From JBBDQZ01 sp040905705 (GTDB lineage Bacteria; Bacteroidota; Rhodothermia; Balneolales; Natronogracilivirgulaceae): a stretch of DNA of 64,000 bases. Location: positions 36,442 to 100,441 of the forward strand of contig JBBDQZ010000050.1 in the NCBI GenBank assembly GCA_040905705.1, read 5' to 3'. This document shows positions 43,864 to 53,035 of the stretch, piece by piece (the first letter of the stretch is position 1; every line of letters starts with the position of its first letter). Under the pieces are notes generated by a model, which was not told the origin of the DNA, did not search any database, and saw nothing but the letters and a program-made list of their open reading frames with translations. A program made the position numbers and the translations under genes.

Positions 43864-43880
43864 GCGGGTTTTTTACCCGC
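43864..43880. other. Hairpin upstream of ccmC
   Basis: GCGGGT and ACCCGC form a 6-bp stem with a 5-T loop just before the ccmC reading frame. It could mark the end of the divergent promoter region or a small regulatory structure. Evidence is limited to the symmetry. Confidence 0.3.
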
Positions 43881-43915
43881 TGATGTTGATCTTTCCGAAC
43901 AACCAGCTTGTATTC

Positions 43916-44587
43916 ATGCCCAGATTACATTTTTGGAAGTATTTACTGTTGATATGGTTGAGTGTAGTCCTGATTGCAGGGTTTTTGATTCGTATTCCCG
44001 ATATTCCCATTCTGCACGAGACATCGAGGAACCTCTTCTTTCATGTGCCCATGTGGTTTACCATGAGTGTGGTATTTGCCGCCGGGCTGGTGTTTAGTAT
44101 CCGCTATCTCATTAACAGCAATCTCCGTATGGATACGCTGGCAGAATCGGCAACAATGATCGGGATACTTTTTGGTGTTTGCGGCCTTTTGACGGGTTCG
44201 TTGTGGGCCCGGTTTACATGGGGAACCTGGTGGACATTCGCTGAGCCGAAAATGAATCTTTCAGCAATGGTGATGATGATTTATGTCGCCTATTTCATTC
44301 TCCGCTCTGCCTTTGACGACCCTGAGAAGAGGGCAAAAATCGCTGCGGTTTACAATGTTTTTGCTGCTACGACCGTTCCCTTTCTGTTATATGTAATCCC
44401 GCGCCAGCTGCCGAGCCTGCATCCCGGTGCCGACGGTAATCCCGCTTTCAGCGAGCTTACGGTACCGGAGCTCCGTCTTGTATTTTATCCCGCTGTAATC
44501 GGGTTTATCGGACTGGCCACATGGATGATCCAGCTGCGCTATCGCTACCGGATACTGGAAAATGCCGCCGTGCGAGGAAGGGCATAA
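43916..44587 (+). CDS. ccmC: Heme handling protein CcmC
   Basis: CcmC presents heme at the periplasmic face and loads it onto CcmE in System I cytochrome c maturation. The 223-residue protein has six hydrophobic segments. FFHVPMWFTM holds one of the paired His ligands, and WGTWWTFAEPKMN is the Trp-rich periplasmic loop of the heme-handling family. The start is uncertain: ATG 43916 (MPRLHFWKYLL) is preferred, ATG 43883 adds 11 residues. Genes for CcmD, CcmE and CcmF follow in order. ccmA and ccmB are not in the window. Confidence 0.92.
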   Translation: MPRLHFWKYLLLIWLSVVLIAGFLIRIPDIPILHETSRNLFFHVPMWFTMSVVFAAGLVFSIRYLINSNLRMDTLAESATMIGILFGVCGLLTGSLWARFTWGTWWTFAEPKMNLSAMVMMIYVAYFILRSAFDDPEKRAKIAAVYNVFAATTVPFLLYVIPRQLPSLHPGADGNPAFSELTVPELRLVFYPAVIGFIGLATWMIQLRYRYRILENAAVRGRA

Positions 44588-44609
44588 TAATGGTGAAGAA
44601 ATTCATGCT

Positions 44610-44870
44610 ATGGTTTTTTATACACTCTTTTACTTGATCGCAGATACCCTGGCCGCCTATTCCGAGGCATGGCAGGGAGTGCAGGATCCTGAACACAGCA
44701 ACCTGCTTATGCAGGCTATGACATCCAATAATTTGATATTTGTTGTGCTGGGAGTCAGCCTCATCATCTGGTTTGTGCTGATTGGTTATCTGATCCGCCT
44801 TGAAAAAAAGCTGGACCGGCTTGAAAAGCAACAATCAGGCCCGAAAAATCAAGGCCGTGAATCCGGGTAA
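44610..44870 (+). CDS. ccmD: CcmD family protein
   Basis: CcmD is a small membrane protein that helps release holo-CcmE from the CcmABC complex. The 86-residue product (ATG 44610, MVFYTLFYLIADTLA) has a C-terminal transmembrane segment IFVVLGVSLIIWFVLIGYLI. A charged helix EKKLDRLEKQQ follows, matching the CcmD layout. The assignment rests on topology and position between ccmC and ccmE. An in-frame ATG at 44562 lies inside ccmC and is unlikely. Confidence 0.75.
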   Translation: MVFYTLFYLIADTLAAYSEAWQGVQDPEHSNLLMQAMTSNNLIFVVLGVSLIIWFVLIGYLIRLEKKLDRLEKQQSGPKNQGRESG

Positions 44871-44905
44871 GATGGATAAGATTGAGAAATACGGGTACCA
44901 ACACT

Positions 44906-44969
44906 CAATGCAAGAGCTTTATACAAACAATTCAAAGCTTTACACTAACAATTTGAAGCTTTACACTAA
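44906..44969. repeat. Three degenerate 21-nt tandem repeats before ccmE
   Basis: Units at 44906, 44928 and 44949 follow a CAATTCAAAGCTTTACACTAA pattern. The second and third differ at only a few positions. A partial fourth unit may follow. The array fills the ccmD-ccmE gap and has no coding explanation. Confidence 0.65.
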
Positions 44970-44988
44970 CATTTGACAGATATAAACT

Positions 44989-45381
44989 ATGCGACCTCGA
45001 GTCCTGTTCGGAATTGCCGGAATCATTGTGTTCACGGTACTGGTTATGATCAATTTCAGCCGGAGTATCAATTCTTACGTGGATTTTGAACAAGCCGGAG
45101 AACTGAATGGTGACCGGATCCATGTGGTCGGTACATGGGACAGTACCCAGCCGGCTTCGTTTTCCAACGAAACCATGACGTTTACCTTTTATATGACCGA
45201 CGAATCGGGCAACACGCGGCGGGTTACCTATCCGCGTCCGAAACCCAATAATTTTGAACAGGCCGACCAGATCGTGGTCATCGGTGAAATGAGAGGCGAC
45301 ACCTTTGTATCCAGAGATATGCTTGTTAAGTGCCCGTCCAAATATAATGATGCGGCTACCCCGGAACTTTCTGAACTGTAA
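44989..45381 (+). CDS. ccmE: CcmE heme chaperone, Cys variant
   Basis: CcmE is the periplasmic, membrane-anchored chaperone that binds heme covalently and hands it to the CcmF ligation complex. The 130-residue protein has an N-terminal anchor (VLFGIAGIIVFTVLVMI) and an OB-fold body. Where most CcmE proteins have the heme-binding His in an HDExY segment, this one reads LVKCPSKYND. That is the CxxxY variant known from some archaea and sulfate reducers. It is in line with ccmC and ccmD and 9 nt before ccmF. Confidence 0.9.
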   Translation: MRPRVLFGIAGIIVFTVLVMINFSRSINSYVDFEQAGELNGDRIHVVGTWDSTQPASFSNETMTFTFYMTDESGNTRRVTYPRPKPNNFEQADQIVVIGEMRGDTFVSRDMLVKCPSKYNDAATPELSEL

Positions 45382-45390
45382 CCACTGATT

Positions 45391-48024
45391 ATGATTGGAA
45401 TCCTCGGTCACGCTGCACTTTCTCTGGCTTTTGTTTGTGCCATTCTTGCCACCTGGTTTTACTACCGTGCGGCGCGCGGCGAGGCTCCACGCAACGAGAC
45501 GATTGCCAATGCGTTGTTTCTTCTGAAGGGAGCCTGTACATTTTTTGCTTCCGGCCTGCTGGTCTATCTCATCTTCACGCACCAGTTTCAATATTATTAC
45601 GTTTATAATTACACCAGCACGGATTTACAGAATGTCTATCTGTGGGCGGCCTTTTACAGCGGCCAGGAGGGGAGCCTGCTATTGTGGATTCTCTCTTCGT
45701 TTTTTGTGGGCCTGGCCTTGATAAAATGGACCACACCGGCCTATCGAACTCCTGTAATGGTCTTTATGGGGATGACCCAGGTGTTTCTGCTTGCCATGGT
45801 CTCCGGATTTCCGCTTCCATGGGAAGGAAATCTGGGAGCATCGCCGTTCCGGCTGCTCCGCATGGAGATGCCTGACGCACCGGTGTTTCAGAGTAATCCC
45901 GGATTTATACCTTCGGAGGGAAGCGGGCTGAATGATCTGTTGCGCAGTCCCTGGATCATCATCCATCCTCCGGTGATTTTTCTCGGATTCGCCATGATGA
46001 CAGTACCATATGCGTTTGCCCTGGCATCACTGTGGAAACGTAAATACCATGAGTGGATCCATGTCGCTTTGCCATGGACCCTGGCGGCCAACCTCTGCCT
46101 TCTTACCGCCATATTTCTCGGCGGATACTGGGCCTATGTCACTCTTTCTTTCGGTGGATACTGGGCCTGGGATCCGGTGGAGAACGCCTCGCTGGTTCCC
46201 TGGATTTTCGGCATGGCCGGCATACATGCCATGCTCATCCAGAAAAAGCACGCCAATTCACACAAAGCTTCCATCATTTTTGCGATACTGGCCTACACCG
46301 CGGTCGTATATCAGACTTTTTTGACACGCTCCGGTATCCTCGGTGAGGCGTCCGTCCACAGTTTCGTGGATCTGGGACTTTACAACTTGCTGCTACTTTT
46401 TATGCTGGTGGTGGCAACAACAGGTGTAGCCATGCTGTTCTATCGCTATCGTGAGCTGCCCGAACCGAACAAAGAATCGCCTCTCCTGAGCCGTGAGTTT
46501 ATGATGTTTTCCGGTACCATGGTACTTTTCCTTGCCGGGCTGGTAATAATTATCGGTACCAGTTCGCCGGTGCTGGGGAAACTTTTTGTGGAGCATCCCA
46601 CGCCGCCGGACCAGCAGTTTTACAACAGATGGACTCTTCCGTTCGGGGTACTCATCGGTATCATGACAGTAGTGACCCAATATCTCTGGTGGCAACGCCA
46701 TGATATTGAATCTCTTGCGGCCGCACTGATTAAACCGACCCTTCTGGCCTCGATAGTAACCGTGACGGTTGTGATTTGGGCAGGAATAACCCATTTGTCC
46801 TATATGATCTATCTGTTTGCCGCGGTGTTTGCCGTGGCGGGTAACGGTTTAATCCTGTACCGGCTGATCAGGCAGAATCCGCGCAGATCCGGTGGGGTGT
46901 TTACTCATATAGGCTTTGCTGTGCTGATGATCGGATTTCTCGGGTCCGCCTACGATCGCCCGATGGTGGATGCACAGACGCGGGAGTATAACCGGGCGGT
47001 TCTGGCCGGACAGGTGTATGACGATGACGGACTCCGGGTGAATCAGCCGATTGAGTTTGTGGAACTGGAGAAAGATCAGCCCAAACTTGTCGACGGAAAA
47101 TATATGGTCACTTTCCAACATGCCGAGATCACGGAACGCAGACGGCCGGGCGAGCAGGAGTATGAAATTTTGTTCGAAAAAGTAAACTCGGACCGCTCAT
47201 TTGTGATGCGCCCCACGGTCTATCCGATGCTCTCCAATTCTTCCCAGGGGGCTGTGGAGTGGACCGTTGATCCAGGGGTTCGTGCCGGATGGTTTGCAGA
47301 TATCTTTATGTACGTAGCCGGGTCATCGCTGGTGGATCAGCAGATTAAGCGTATGGAACGTCAAAACCCGGCTCCGTTTCAGTCGATCGATCAGATGGGG
47401 CCGCAAATGACGTCGCCTCAGCCGGAGGAGGCTATTGTCCGAATCAACAGAGAGGGGACGGTTCAGGCCGGTGAATATTCGATTACCTTCAGGAAATTTA
47501 TTCATGTTGATAAAGAGGAGTTGCCGGAAAACAGTATCATTGGTGTAAAAGCTGATTTGCTGATCGAACACAAGGAGAGTGGCTTGAGCCAGGTAGTGCA
47601 ACCCCGGTATGTTCTGGCCATGGCTGATGAATCGCAATACGTATTCAATCCGGCTTTGGAACTTCCGTTTTTAGAATCCGGTTCGATCCGGTTCAATGCT
47701 GTTCATCCGGATAGCGATGAAATTGAAATAGCCATCAGTGGATTGGACGGAGAACCCGTGAGAGACTGGATATTGTTGTCAGCCAGGCATAAACCGATGA
47801 TATCGGTCGTTTGGCTGGGGACGTTTATGCTGATGATGGGTTTCTGTGTAGCCATCGTTTTCAGATGGTCGGATCAGAGAAAACGCGAGACACAAAATCA
47901 ATCGGGAAGCAACACTTCCGGAAACGGGTATCCGGAAAAGGATATCATGGTTGCGGCTCCTGATAAAATGACACATGGATCAACTGCCGGCGCTGAAGTC
48001 CCGGAAACACAGGCGAATGGTTGA
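45391..48024 (+). CDS. ccmF: Cytochrome c heme lyase subunit CcmF
   Basis: CcmF is the large membrane protein that attaches heme to apocytochrome CxxCH motifs. The 877-residue protein has many membrane segments and the Trp-rich signature FGGYWAWDPVENASLVPW. His-containing segments such as HPPVIFLGFA and RSGILGEASVHSFVD match the family. A soluble domain occupies about residues 520-800, before a last membrane span and a disordered tail. The protein is longer than the roughly 650-residue E. coli CcmF because of this periplasmic part. ccmH is not seen nearby. Confidence 0.94.
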   Translation: MIGILGHAALSLAFVCAILATWFYYRAARGEAPRNETIANALFLLKGACTFFASGLLVYLIFTHQFQYYYVYNYTSTDLQNVYLWAAFYSGQEGSLLLWILSSFFVGLALIKWTTPAYRTPVMVFMGMTQVFLLAMVSGFPLPWEGNLGASPFRLLRMEMPDAPVFQSNPGFIPSEGSGLNDLLRSPWIIIHPPVIFLGFAMMTVPYAFALASLWKRKYHEWIHVALPWTLAANLCLLTAIFLGGYWAYVTLSFGGYWAWDPVENASLVPWIFGMAGIHAMLIQKKHANSHKASIIFAILAYTAVVYQTFLTRSGILGEASVHSFVDLGLYNLLLLFMLVVATTGVAMLFYRYRELPEPNKESPLLSREFMMFSGTMVLFLAGLVIIIGTSSPVLGKLFVEHPTPPDQQFYNRWTLPFGVLIGIMTVVTQYLWWQRHDIESLAAALIKPTLLASIVTVTVVIWAGITHLSYMIYLFAAVFAVAGNGLILYRLIRQNPRRSGGVFTHIGFAVLMIGFLGSAYDRPMVDAQTREYNRAVLAGQVYDDDGLRVNQPIEFVELEKDQPKLVDGKYMVTFQHAEITERRRPGEQEYEILFEKVNSDRSFVMRPTVYPMLSNSSQGAVEWTVDPGVRAGWFADIFMYVAGSSLVDQQIKRMERQNPAPFQSIDQMGPQMTSPQPEEAIVRINREGTVQAGEYSITFRKFIHVDKEELPENSIIGVKADLLIEHKESGLSQVVQPRYVLAMADESQYVFNPALELPFLESGSIRFNAVHPDSDEIEIAISGLDGEPVRDWILLSARHKPMISVVWLGTFMLMMGFCVAIVFRWSDQRKRETQNQSGSNTSGNGYPEKDIMVAAPDKMTHGSTAGAEVPETQANG

Positions 48025-48063
48025 TATATGCATGTTCCGTTTGACGACAGCATCGAAGGTCAC

Positions 48064-48099
48064 GAAGTGCGTTCAGAAAAAGAAGTGCGTTCAGAAAAA
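48064..48099. repeat. Perfect 18-nt tandem duplication
   Basis: GAAGTGCGTTCAGAAAAA occurs twice in direct tandem in the 5' part of the frame that leads into the DUF5683-like gene. Confidence 0.9.
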
Positions 48100-48108
48100 A
48101 ACAAACAG

Positions 48109-48801
48109 ATGCAACACCGCTGTAAACAGATTGTGTACGGATTGATAATGGCCTGGGTGATAGTGGTGGCCCGGCCCGGTGATGGCCTGGCACGGAATCA
48201 GTCGATGGACCCATCCTTGCAGGCGAGCAGCCCTTCCATGTGGGGTGCAATGGTGCGCTCGGTGATTATGCCCGGATGGGGACACTATTATGTCGATTCC
48301 CGGGACTGGCGGCGAGGACAATATCATTTGGCTGCGGAGGTTGTGCTGTTGGCCTCGTATCTCGGAATATATCGCCTGTCTTATGTGCTGGACAAGAACA
48401 TGTACACCTATGCCCGGACACATTCAGGCGTGGATATTCGGGCACACGGACGAGCGTTTGAACTGGCTGTCGGAAGTTTCGGATCCCTGGCCGGGTATAT
48501 TGATTACCATGAGCGAACCCGGAACTGGGATCGTGCCGGCCGGTTTCCCGATACAGCCGAATACCGCTGGGAATGGGAATCGGAAGATGTGCGCAGGGAA
48601 TATCGCGAGTTGCGCTCACGACGTGACAACCTCCATCAACAGCTGCCCGCACTGGTTACCATTATGGTGGTCAACCGGGTAATAAGCGGAATCAGTGCGT
48701 TCAGCCGTGCCCGGTTGAAATCTGCTACCGCTTCAACGGTTTATATCACACCCGGCCCGGCTTTCAGGGGCTTCCAGGCACGTTTCTCCGTTTCTTTTTG
48801 A
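48109..48801 (+). CDS. DUF5683-like envelope protein
   Basis: From ATG 48109 the 230-residue protein starts with a signal-like stretch (IVYGLIMAWVIVVARPGDGLA). The segment AMVRSVIMPGWGHYYVDSRDWRRGQ is the hallmark of DUF5683 and related membrane proteins of Bacteroidota. Hydrophobic helices then alternate with a charged region (EWESEDVRREYRELRSRRDN). The frame is open back to ATG 48028, only 3 nt after the ccmF stop. The extra 27 residues include an EVRSEK duplication and would bury the signal, so the later start is preferred. Function unknown. Confidence 0.7.
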   Translation: MQHRCKQIVYGLIMAWVIVVARPGDGLARNQSMDPSLQASSPSMWGAMVRSVIMPGWGHYYVDSRDWRRGQYHLAAEVVLLASYLGIYRLSYVLDKNMYTYARTHSGVDIRAHGRAFELAVGSFGSLAGYIDYHERTRNWDRAGRFPDTAEYRWEWESEDVRREYRELRSRRDNLHQQLPALVTIMVVNRVISGISAFSRARLKSATASTVYITPGPAFRGFQARFSVSF

Positions 48802-48853
48802 CCGGAAATAGCCCGGCTCCGGATACCCGTAATTTCAGTACAGGAACCTTTCC

Positions 48854-49609
48854 ATGCCGCGATATCTGATACACCTGGCCTATGACGGAACAAATTACTC
48901 CGGATGGCAGAAACAGCCGGATGCCGAGACGGTGCAGGGCGTCCTTGAGCGGGTACTGCAGACACTCACCCAGGAGGAAATCCGGCTGTATGGATCAGGA
49001 CGTACAGACACCGGTGTCCATGCCGAAGATCAATACGCACACTTCGACACGCATATTCCGGTCGATGAGCCCACTCTGGTCGATCGTTTGAGGCGTATGC
49101 TGCCGGAGGATATGTATATACGTGGCCTCCGGGTGGTTTCCGAGCATTTCCATGCCCGGTTTGATGCCGCCTGGCGGGAATATCGATATCAGTTGCTGCT
49201 GCACCCGGATCCGTTTCAACGAATGTATGCGTGGTATCCCGGAGAGGGGCTGGACCGGGAAGTTATGCGCAGCTGTCTGTCCCTGATTGAAGGTGAACAC
49301 GATTTTTCGGGTTTTTCAAAAAAAAACGGCGATTTACCACACAGTTGCTGTACGGTGTTACAGGCCTGTCTGGAGATCCATGGTAACAACATGGCCTTTG
49401 TTCATATTCGTGCCAACCGGTTTTTGCGATCCATGATCCGTGCGATAGTCAGCGGGGTGGTGAGTGTCGGCAGCGGAAAAAAAAACATAAAATGGTTCCA
49501 ACAGCAACTGCATGAAGGAACGGAAATCGATCAGATTGCACTGGCTCCGGCCAGGGGCCTGTTTCTGGCAAAAGTTTTCTATCCGAAACCGGTTTTGGAC
49601 TTGACTTGA
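48854..49609 (+). CDS. truA: tRNA pseudouridine synthase A
   Basis: TruA makes pseudouridine at positions 38-40 in the anticodon arm of many tRNAs. The 251-residue protein has LAYDGTNYSGWQKQPDAETVQGVLE, the catalytic Asp in GSGRTDTGVHAEDQYAHF, and FHARFDAAWREYRY and FLRSMIRAIVSGVVSVG later. It ends 60 bases before a tRNA gene whose promoter overlaps its 3' end. Confidence 0.96.
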   Translation: MPRYLIHLAYDGTNYSGWQKQPDAETVQGVLERVLQTLTQEEIRLYGSGRTDTGVHAEDQYAHFDTHIPVDEPTLVDRLRRMLPEDMYIRGLRVVSEHFHARFDAAWREYRYQLLLHPDPFQRMYAWYPGEGLDREVMRSCLSLIEGEHDFSGFSKKNGDLPHSCCTVLQACLEIHGNNMAFVHIRANRFLRSMIRAIVSGVVSVGSGKKNIKWFQQQLHEGTEIDQIALAPARGLFLAKVFYPKPVLDLT

Positions 49610-49632
49610 TATTGACAGGCTCGTTATATTTG
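49601..49632 (+). promoter_or_regulatory. Promoter of tRNA-Asn
   Basis: TTGACT (49601-49606), an 18-nt spacer and TATATTTG (49625-49632) match the -33/-7 pattern TTG.../TAnnTTTG. Transcription would start near 49640, about 30 nt before the tRNA. Confidence 0.6.
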
Positions 49633-49669
49633 CCATCTGTTTGTTACATCAGCAAACTTTGACAGCCAT

Positions 49670-49741
<72 letters not shown>

Positions 49742-49749
49742 CCCATCAG

Positions 49750-49804
49750 AAATAAAGTGCGAACCGGTAAACGTTCAAGTTTATCGGTCTCGCATTTTTT
49801 ATTT
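49750..49804 (+). terminator. Intrinsic terminator after tRNA-Asn
   Basis: A long imperfect stem pairs AAATAAAGTGCGAACCGGTAA with its complement ending CGCATTTTTTATTT. The T-rich 3' arm doubles as a U-run. It starts 9 nt after the tRNA. The remaining 247 bases up to the next gene are AT-rich and hold nothing I recognise. Confidence 0.8.
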
Positions 49805-50051
49805 CTGCCCACACTGCTTAGGGACAACGATCCGCCACACAAGTGATATGGGTTTCACCACTATTTTTGTTTGAATTTCCTTACGGTTATTCTCTTTCAG
49901 GATGAAACTATATGGGAGAATATCTTCATGCCTGTGTTTACACCCGTAAAAAAAATTATCAATTGTACCGAAATATAGTTAACATTATTAATGACATACC
50001 CTTATTAATCAACCTGGAATGTATATTTTAACTCATTAAATACCTGGCCTT

Positions 50052-51314
50052 ATGAATAACTTTTTAGCTCTAGGCACACTTCCCACAAGGAAAAGTTTTA
50101 TCAAACTCAATTTGATGCTTGTTTTTGCTGCTCTGTGCATTACGATCCCGGCGCTGGTGCAGGCCCAAAATTATGACCTGGTTATAAAGGGCGGGCGTAT
50201 GATTGATCCAAAAAATAATATTGATGCTCCGATGGATATTGCTGTAAATGAGGGTATTATTGCACGCGTAGCTTCAAATATTCCCGGGGATAGTGCCGAA
50301 CGGGTTGTAGATGCCAATGGATTGATTGTCACTCCCGGGCTGATCGATATGCACGTTCATGTCAACCGGTATACTCCCCGTGGACTTGACGGGTATACCT
50401 TCCGGGCGGGAGTCACCACAGTGGTGGATGGCGGAACTTTCGGGTGGAGATATTTTCATATGATGCAGGAATATCTGGATAATTCGCAAACGCGGGTGTT
50501 GGCTTTTATTGATATTGTCGGTTCGAAAGGGACGCCCCACATCAACAGCATGACGCTTGTGCTGGATCCCTCGGACAGAGATCCGGCGGTTACCGCTTCC
50601 ATGATCAATCGGAATTCCGATGTCATTGTGGGTATTAAAACCTGGAAAGCCCCGAGTTTTGAAGGAATAGAACAGGCTGTAGAGGCAGGTGATATGGCCG
50701 ATGTACCCGTTATGATTGATTTTGGCAGTAGCGACCCACTGATGTCGCTGGAGCGGTTGCTGCTCGATGTATTTCGCCCGGGAGATATTTATACACATGC
50801 GTATGCTTATCATCCGAACACTCGCGAGGCGATCGTGGATGAGAACTACCGTGTCGAACCCCATGTCCTGGCGGCGCGAGAGAGAGGAATTATCTTCGAT
50901 GTGGGGCACGGGGGAGGAGCCTTCAGTTTCGAGGGCGCGATTCCCGCTGTCGAGCAGGGCTTTCTGCCCGACGTGATCAGTACTGACCTGCACTGGAACA
51001 GCATGAACGGGGGTGCGAAGGACATGGCGAACATGATGTCCAAATTTCTTGCCATGGGCATGAGCCTTCAACCGGTGATTGAAGCCTCTACATGGACTCC
51101 GGCGCAGGTCATTCAACGTGAGGAGCTGGGGCATCTGAGCGAGGGGGCTGAGGCCGACATCGCCGTTTTTAGTCTTCGGGAAGGTGATTTCGGGTTTCTG
51201 GATGTTCGCAACAAGTTACTGAAAGGAACCCGGAAGCTGGAAGCTGAACTGACGCTCCGCGCCGGAGAGGTTGTCTGGGATCTCAATGGCCTGGCGGGGG
51301 ATCCCGTGGAATGA
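50052..51314 (+). CDS. Exported amidohydrolase/deacetylase, paralogue 1
   Basis: The 420-residue protein has a Sec signal (LNLMLVFAALCITIPALVQA) followed by a dihydroorotase/D-aminoacylase-like amidohydrolase of the EF_0837/AHA_3915 type. Metal ligands are visible: the HxH pair in GLIDMHVHV, a probable carboxylated Lys in IVGIKTW, His in YTHAYAYH and DVGHGGG, and Asp in ISTDLHW. Cytosolic relatives are encoded next to SelA-like PLP enzymes, as here, but these versions carry export signals. The substrate is unknown, with N-acyl or cyclic amides possible. The last 205 nt are almost identical to those of paralogue 2. Confidence 0.85.
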   Translation: MNNFLALGTLPTRKSFIKLNLMLVFAALCITIPALVQAQNYDLVIKGGRMIDPKNNIDAPMDIAVNEGIIARVASNIPGDSAERVVDANGLIVTPGLIDMHVHVNRYTPRGLDGYTFRAGVTTVVDGGTFGWRYFHMMQEYLDNSQTRVLAFIDIVGSKGTPHINSMTLVLDPSDRDPAVTASMINRNSDVIVGIKTWKAPSFEGIEQAVEAGDMADVPVMIDFGSSDPLMSLERLLLDVFRPGDIYTHAYAYHPNTREAIVDENYRVEPHVLAARERGIIFDVGHGGGAFSFEGAIPAVEQGFLPDVISTDLHWNSMNGGAKDMANMMSKFLAMGMSLQPVIEASTWTPAQVIQREELGHLSEGAEADIAVFSLREGDFGFLDVRNKLLKGTRKLEAELTLRAGEVVWDLNGLAGDPVE

Positions 51315-51324
51315 GGATTTTCTG
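51120..51324 (+). repeat. Near-identical 205-nt repeat, copy 1
   Basis: This stretch covers the last 64 codons of amidohydrolase 1, its stop and 10 nt beyond. It differs from 54371-54575 at about seven positions by my reading. Outside it the two genes are clearly divergent. Confidence 0.9.
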
Positions 51325-51404
51325 CTTCTGTGGCGCTTAACAGGATATTACGATGAAAACCATGATGTATAGTGATAAACAGTAACATTTAAAAACAGAT
51401 ATTT

Positions 51405-53024
51405 ATGCTTACCAGAAGAAATGTTCTAAAAATACTCTCAACAGTACCACTGGGCGGGCTGATGGTCGGCCAGCTGGGGGCAAGGGAAAATGAAATGAAA
51501 AGCTCCCTGGCCGGCGGAATCGCCGCAGGAGCAGACAGGGACGACTCGAATATTTTTCGCTCGATAGGGGTGGAGCCCGTCATCAACTGCCGGGGGACCT
51601 TCACCATCATCGGTGGCTCGATCGAACACGATCACGTCAAGGAATCGATGCGACGGGCATCCGATAATTTCATTCAGTATGATGAATTGGCTTTCGGGAT
51701 CGGTGCACGACTTGCCGAGCTGACCGGGGCGGAATGGGGAATGATTTCCGCCGGCTGCGCCGCCGCGCTGAAACACGTTACGGCCGGATGTGTAACCGGA
51801 GGAAACCCGGAGAAGCTGATACGCATACCGGATCTGACCGGCCTGGACAAGACCGAAGTGATCATGCCATCGAGAAGCATCTACGACCATGCCATCCGTA
51901 ATATCGGCGTGGATATTATATTGGTCGATTCAATGGAGGAACTGAAAAACGCCATGAGTAATAAAACCGCACTCATCTGTGCCATGTCGCGACACTCGGA
52001 TGAAATGCGGGAGGAGAATGTGCCGGAAGCGGCCAGAGCCAAAGGTATTCCGATACTGGTGGATGCAGCGGCCCAGGATCTCACCATACCAAACGTTCAC
52101 CTGCAAAATGGGGCCGATGTGGTGGCCTACAGCGGTGGAAAAGCGATGAACGGGCCACAGTGCTCCGGCGTTATTCTTGGGCGAAAGGATATCATAATGT
52201 CTGCCTGGCAGGCCAGCTCACCTCACCACGGCCCTGGCCGGGACAACAAGGTAGGGCGCGAAGAGATGATCGGCGGCATGGCCGCTGTTGAAGCCTGGAT
52301 CATGCGGGATCACGACGCCGAGTGGCAGCGCTGGCTCCGCTGGCTCAACAACATCGGCGATCGGGTTTCCTCCATTGACGGAGTCACTGCATCGATCCAG
52401 GAACCAGAAGGCCTTGGCAACCGCACCCCACGGCTGAGGATCCAGTGGGATCCCGATCACTTACACGTCACCGGGGAAGAGATCGCAGAGGAACTGGGCC
52501 GGAATAAACCGCGAATCGCCCTCGGCGGGCGCACTGGAGATGATTTCACTTCCATCACCATTACTTCCGGGCAGATGCAGCCCGGCGAAGACGAGATTGT
52601 TAAGGAGCGGGTCTACGAGGTGCTCTCCAGAAGACGCAGCCCTAAACCGGACATGAGGCGTCCTGCCGCCGACATCACCGGGCGATGGAACGTTGACGTT
52701 TCTTTCTTCCACAGCAAAAGCGAGCACACCTTCATAGTGGAAAAACAGGACGGAAACTGGGTATTCGGATCGCACAAGGGGGATTACTCCACCCGTGAAA
52801 TGGCCGGTACCATTGAGGGAAACGAGATCAAACTTGTGAGCGTGCACCGCATACCGGGAAACACCGTCCGCTACATTTTTATCGGGGAACTCTCCGGAGA
52901 CACCATTTCGGGTCGGATCTTTATGGGCGAATACCTCGAGGCTTCCTTCTCGGCCGCAAGACACGACTATCCTGACACTCGCCGGACGGTAATGGTGCCC
53001 GACGGACCTCCACTGGCGAATTAG
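51405..53024 (+). CDS. Exported SelA-like PLP enzyme with C-terminal beta domain
   Basis: The 539-residue protein opens with a Tat-like signal (MLTRRNVLKILSTVPLGGLM). A fold-type I PLP enzyme of the SelA/D-glucosaminate-6-phosphate ammonia-lyase group follows. Visible motifs are VINCRGTFTIIGGS, VDAAAQDL with the PLP-contacting Asp, and VVAYSGGKAMNGPQCSG with the Schiff-base Lys. After about residue 420 comes an extra 100-residue beta-rich domain (DITGRWNVDVSFFHSKSEH to GRIFMGEYLEASFSA) of lipocalin-like look. An exported PLP enzyme is unusual and would need folding before Tat export. A lyase or racemase-like reaction on an amino acid or amino sugar is inference. Confidence 0.8.
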   Translation: MLTRRNVLKILSTVPLGGLMVGQLGARENEMKSSLAGGIAAGADRDDSNIFRSIGVEPVINCRGTFTIIGGSIEHDHVKESMRRASDNFIQYDELAFGIGARLAELTGAEWGMISAGCAAALKHVTAGCVTGGNPEKLIRIPDLTGLDKTEVIMPSRSIYDHAIRNIGVDIILVDSMEELKNAMSNKTALICAMSRHSDEMREENVPEAARAKGIPILVDAAAQDLTIPNVHLQNGADVVAYSGGKAMNGPQCSGVILGRKDIIMSAWQASSPHHGPGRDNKVGREEMIGGMAAVEAWIMRDHDAEWQRWLRWLNNIGDRVSSIDGVTASIQEPEGLGNRTPRLRIQWDPDHLHVTGEEIAEELGRNKPRIALGGRTGDDFTSITITSGQMQPGEDEIVKERVYEVLSRRRSPKPDMRRPAADITGRWNVDVSFFHSKSEHTFIVEKQDGNWVFGSHKGDYSTREMAGTIEGNEIKLVSVHRIPGNTVRYIFIGELSGDTISGRIFMGEYLEASFSAARHDYPDTRRTVMVPDGPPLAN

Positions 53025-53035
53025 ATGTTCATTTA

